In this document: in pieces, positions 6,520 through 7,462 of the stretch | Layout: each line of letters begins with the position of its first letter | How positions within the stretch are numbered: position 1 is the first letter of the stretch | Origin: JAWOFN01 sp046497505 [NCBI: bacterium] | Lineage (GTDB): Bacteria > Blakebacterota > Blakebacteria > Blakebacterales | DNA length: 7,462 nt | Direction of reading: 5' to 3' | Assembly: GCA_046497505.1 (NCBI GenBank) | Contig: JAWOFN010000035.1 | Coordinates: 1 to 7,462 of the forward strand | Notes under the pieces: model-generated | What the model saw: only the letters and a program-made list of their open reading frames with translations | What the model was told of the DNA's origin: nothing | Database searches by the model: none | Made by a program: the position numbers and the translations under genes

Positions 6520-6548
6520 TTGACGGAAAGCCCCCCCGGAGGCATATT
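6520..6548 (+). promoter_or_regulatory. Sigma70-type promoter of tRNA-Gly
   Basis: TTGACG (6520-6525, five of six consensus matches), a 17-base spacer and CATATT (6543-6548, four of six) lie just upstream of the tRNA. The expected start near 6555 gives a 5' leader of about 15 bases for RNase P to remove. The spacer includes a run of seven C (6531-6537). This promoter may also feed the AI-2E gene beyond the tRNA. Confidence 0.65.
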
Positions 6549-6569
6549 CAACATTCCATATCGCATCAT

Positions 6570-6645
6570 GCGGGTGTAACTCAGCTGGTAGAGTGGCAGC
6601 TTCCCAAGCTGCAAGTCGCGGGTTCGAGTCCCGTCACCCGCTCCA
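6570..6645 (+). tRNA. tRNA-Gly, anticodon CCC
   Basis: A full cloverleaf can be drawn. The acceptor stem is GCGGGTG (6570-6576) with CACCCGC (6635-6641). The D arm has ACTC/GAGT around a GCTGGTA-containing loop. The anticodon stem is GCAGC/GCTGC with loop TTCCCAA, giving anticodon CCC (6603-6605) for GGG codons. A five-base variable loop is followed by T stem GCGGG/CCCGT with loop TTCGAGT. The discriminator base is U (6642), as expected for bacterial glycine tRNAs, and CCA (6643-6645) is encoded. No key base is missing. Many GGG codons in the neighbouring genes fit the need for this isoacceptor. Confidence 0.97.
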
Positions 6646-6658
6646 GCTACGACGAGGC

Positions 6659-6684
6659 CGGCAGGTCCGATTCGGTGACTGCCG
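6659..6684 (+). terminator. Weak hairpin after tRNA-Gly
   Basis: CGGCAG (6659-6664) and CTGCCG (6679-6684) are complementary, with a smaller CCG/CGG pairing inside. A pyrimidine-rich but T-poor stretch follows (about 6691-6715). It could partly end tRNA transcription or simply help processing. It does not have the T-tract of a classical terminator. Confidence 0.3.
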
Positions 6685-6733
6685 CCGGTACCCCCGGCCC
6701 CTTCTCTTCCTGCCCGCCTCGGGAGGTCCGTGG

Positions 6734-7462
6734 ATGAGCGATACCGGGGACATGCGGTCCGCCGTACACCAGGCGGGCCCCATACTGGTGGGGGCCCTCC
6801 TGCTGGTGGGCCTCTACCTGGCGGTCAGGGAGGCCGTGGGGCCCTTCATGCTCCTCCTGGCCCTCTCCGCCCTCCTCTATCCATACAGGACCGAGGGGTG
6901 GGCGAGAGGTTTCCTGGGGACCGGTCTCCTCTTCTTCGCCCTCTGGTTCATCTACCGGACCCAGACCGTCCTCACCCCGGTGGTATTGGGGCTGCTGGCG
7001 GCCTACCTGCTGGATCCCTTCATCGACCGGCTGGAACGAAGGGACATCCCCCGGACCCTTGGGATCCTGGCTCTGCTCACCGCCGCGGTCGTGGCGGTGG
7101 GGCTGGCGCTGCTGGTCATCGTGCCGGTCCTGGTGGACCAGATCTCCACCCTGAGCAGCAACCTCCCCGGATACGTGGCCAGGACCCGGGAGTGGATCAG
7201 CGCCGCCGCGCTCCCCTTCCTGGAACGCATGGGGTTCGAGGTGCGTCCCGACTTCCTCTCTGAGGCGATCTTCGGCGAGGGACAGCAGGCGGGCGCCACG
7301 GTGCAGCGTATCCTGGGGGGGGCCCTGGAGGTCACCAGCGGAGTCTACGCGGTACTGGCCCAGCTCCTGAACATCCTGCTGATCCCCATCATCACCTTCT
7401 ACCTGCTCAAGGACTACGATGCCATGGCCGGATGGGCCATGGGACTTGTCCCGCCCCGGCGC
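6734..7462 (+). CDS. AI-2E family (PerM-like) membrane protein, N-terminal part (3' end outside window)
   Basis: The frame from the ATG at 6734 stays open to the last base, giving 243 codons of a gene that continues beyond the window. GGGAGG (6721-6726) lies seven bases before the ATG. Hydrophobic segments appear at about residues 15-31, 35-51, 59-75, 80-96, 111-134 and 206-226, with a long extramembrane loop at about 135-205. Family-typical stretches are LLAAYLLDPFIDRLERR (87-103), VPVLVDQISTL (130-140) and IPIITFYLLKDYDAM (217-231). Family members are inner-membrane proteins, some proposed as exporters of autoinducer-2 and others of different small molecules or ions, so no substrate is assigned. 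Two extra hydrophobic segments precede the usual family core. A G8 run lies at 7315-7322. The gene starts 88 bases after tRNA-Gly with no obvious promoter of its own. Confidence 0.9.
   Translation, partial: MSDTGDMRSAVHQAGPILVGALLLVGLYLAVREAVGPFMLLLALSALLYPYRTEGWARGFLGTGLLFFALWFIYRTQTVLTPVVLGLLAAYLLDPFIDRLERRDIPRTLGILALLTAAVVAVGLALLVIVPVLVDQISTLSSNLPGYVARTREWISAAALPFLERMGFEVRPDFLSEAIFGEGQQAGATVQRILGGALEVTSGVYAVLAQLLNILLIPIITFYLLKDYDAMAGWAMGLVPPRR

Noticed and set aside
6570-6645. tRNA-Gly as an integration site for a mobile element
   Set aside because: No integrase and no repeat of the tRNA 3' end are found in the window, and the neighbouring gene looks chromosomal.
6730-7263. Open frame overlapping the start of the AI-2E gene
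   Set aside because: It is Gly/Pro/Arg-rich without recognisable features. The frame from 6734 encodes clear membrane segments and AI-2E family motifs and has the ribosome binding site.
7315-7322. G8 run in the AI-2E gene as a phase-variation site
   Set aside because: The frame is intact, runs of 6-8 G recur in this GC-rich window, and the gene is incomplete here, so there is nothing specific to support switching.

Overview
This is a GC-rich bacterial chromosomal window (about two-thirds G+C by eye), with six protein genes and one tRNA. Housekeeping genes sit beside a CoA-transferase and a lipoprotein metalloprotease of the DUF5117/DUF5118/DUF4953 type, which is common in Bacteroidota, Gemmatimonadota and Acidobacteriota. 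With this base composition I would guess Gemmatimonadota or a similar high-GC phylum. This is an inference from gene content only. There are no integrases, transposases, CRISPR arrays or other signs of a mobile island.

Layout. (1) Bases 1-1992, plus strand: the 3' part of mutL, then miaA 20 bases later. This is the widespread mutL-miaA arrangement, linking DNA mismatch repair to tRNA modification. The MutL is the latent-endonuclease type and carries a G10 homopolymer inside its linker. (2) Bases 1993-2148: a 156-base spacer with a large hairpin and small operator-like repeats. (3) Bases 2149-3444, plus strand: an acetyl-CoA hydrolase/transferase-family class I CoA-transferase, standing alone. 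(4) Bases 3466-6442, minus strand: a two-gene unit read right to left. A small exported protein that I do not recognise comes first, followed 40 bases later by a 793-residue lipoprotein zinc metalloprotease. The unit converges on the CoA-transferase across a GC-rich hairpin. (5) Bases 6479-6548: a compact pair of divergent sigma70-type promoters. The leftward one serves the exported-protein/metalloprotease unit and the rightward one serves a tRNA. (6) Bases 6570-6645: tRNA-Gly with anticodon CCC and an encoded CCA end. (7) Bases 6734-7462: the 5' part of an AI-2E family (PerM-like) membrane protein, which runs off the window.

How the parts relate. mutL and miaA probably form one operon. The exported protein and the metalloprotease are very likely co-expressed and both leave the cytoplasm, so a shared job at the cell envelope is a reasonable but unproven idea. 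The tRNA and the leftward operon have facing -35 boxes only 12 bases apart and may compete for RNA polymerase. I see no clear new multi-gene system. The points most worth a second look are the G10 tract in mutL, the unrecognised exported protein paired with the metalloprotease, and the divergent promoter with a C7 run in one spacer.
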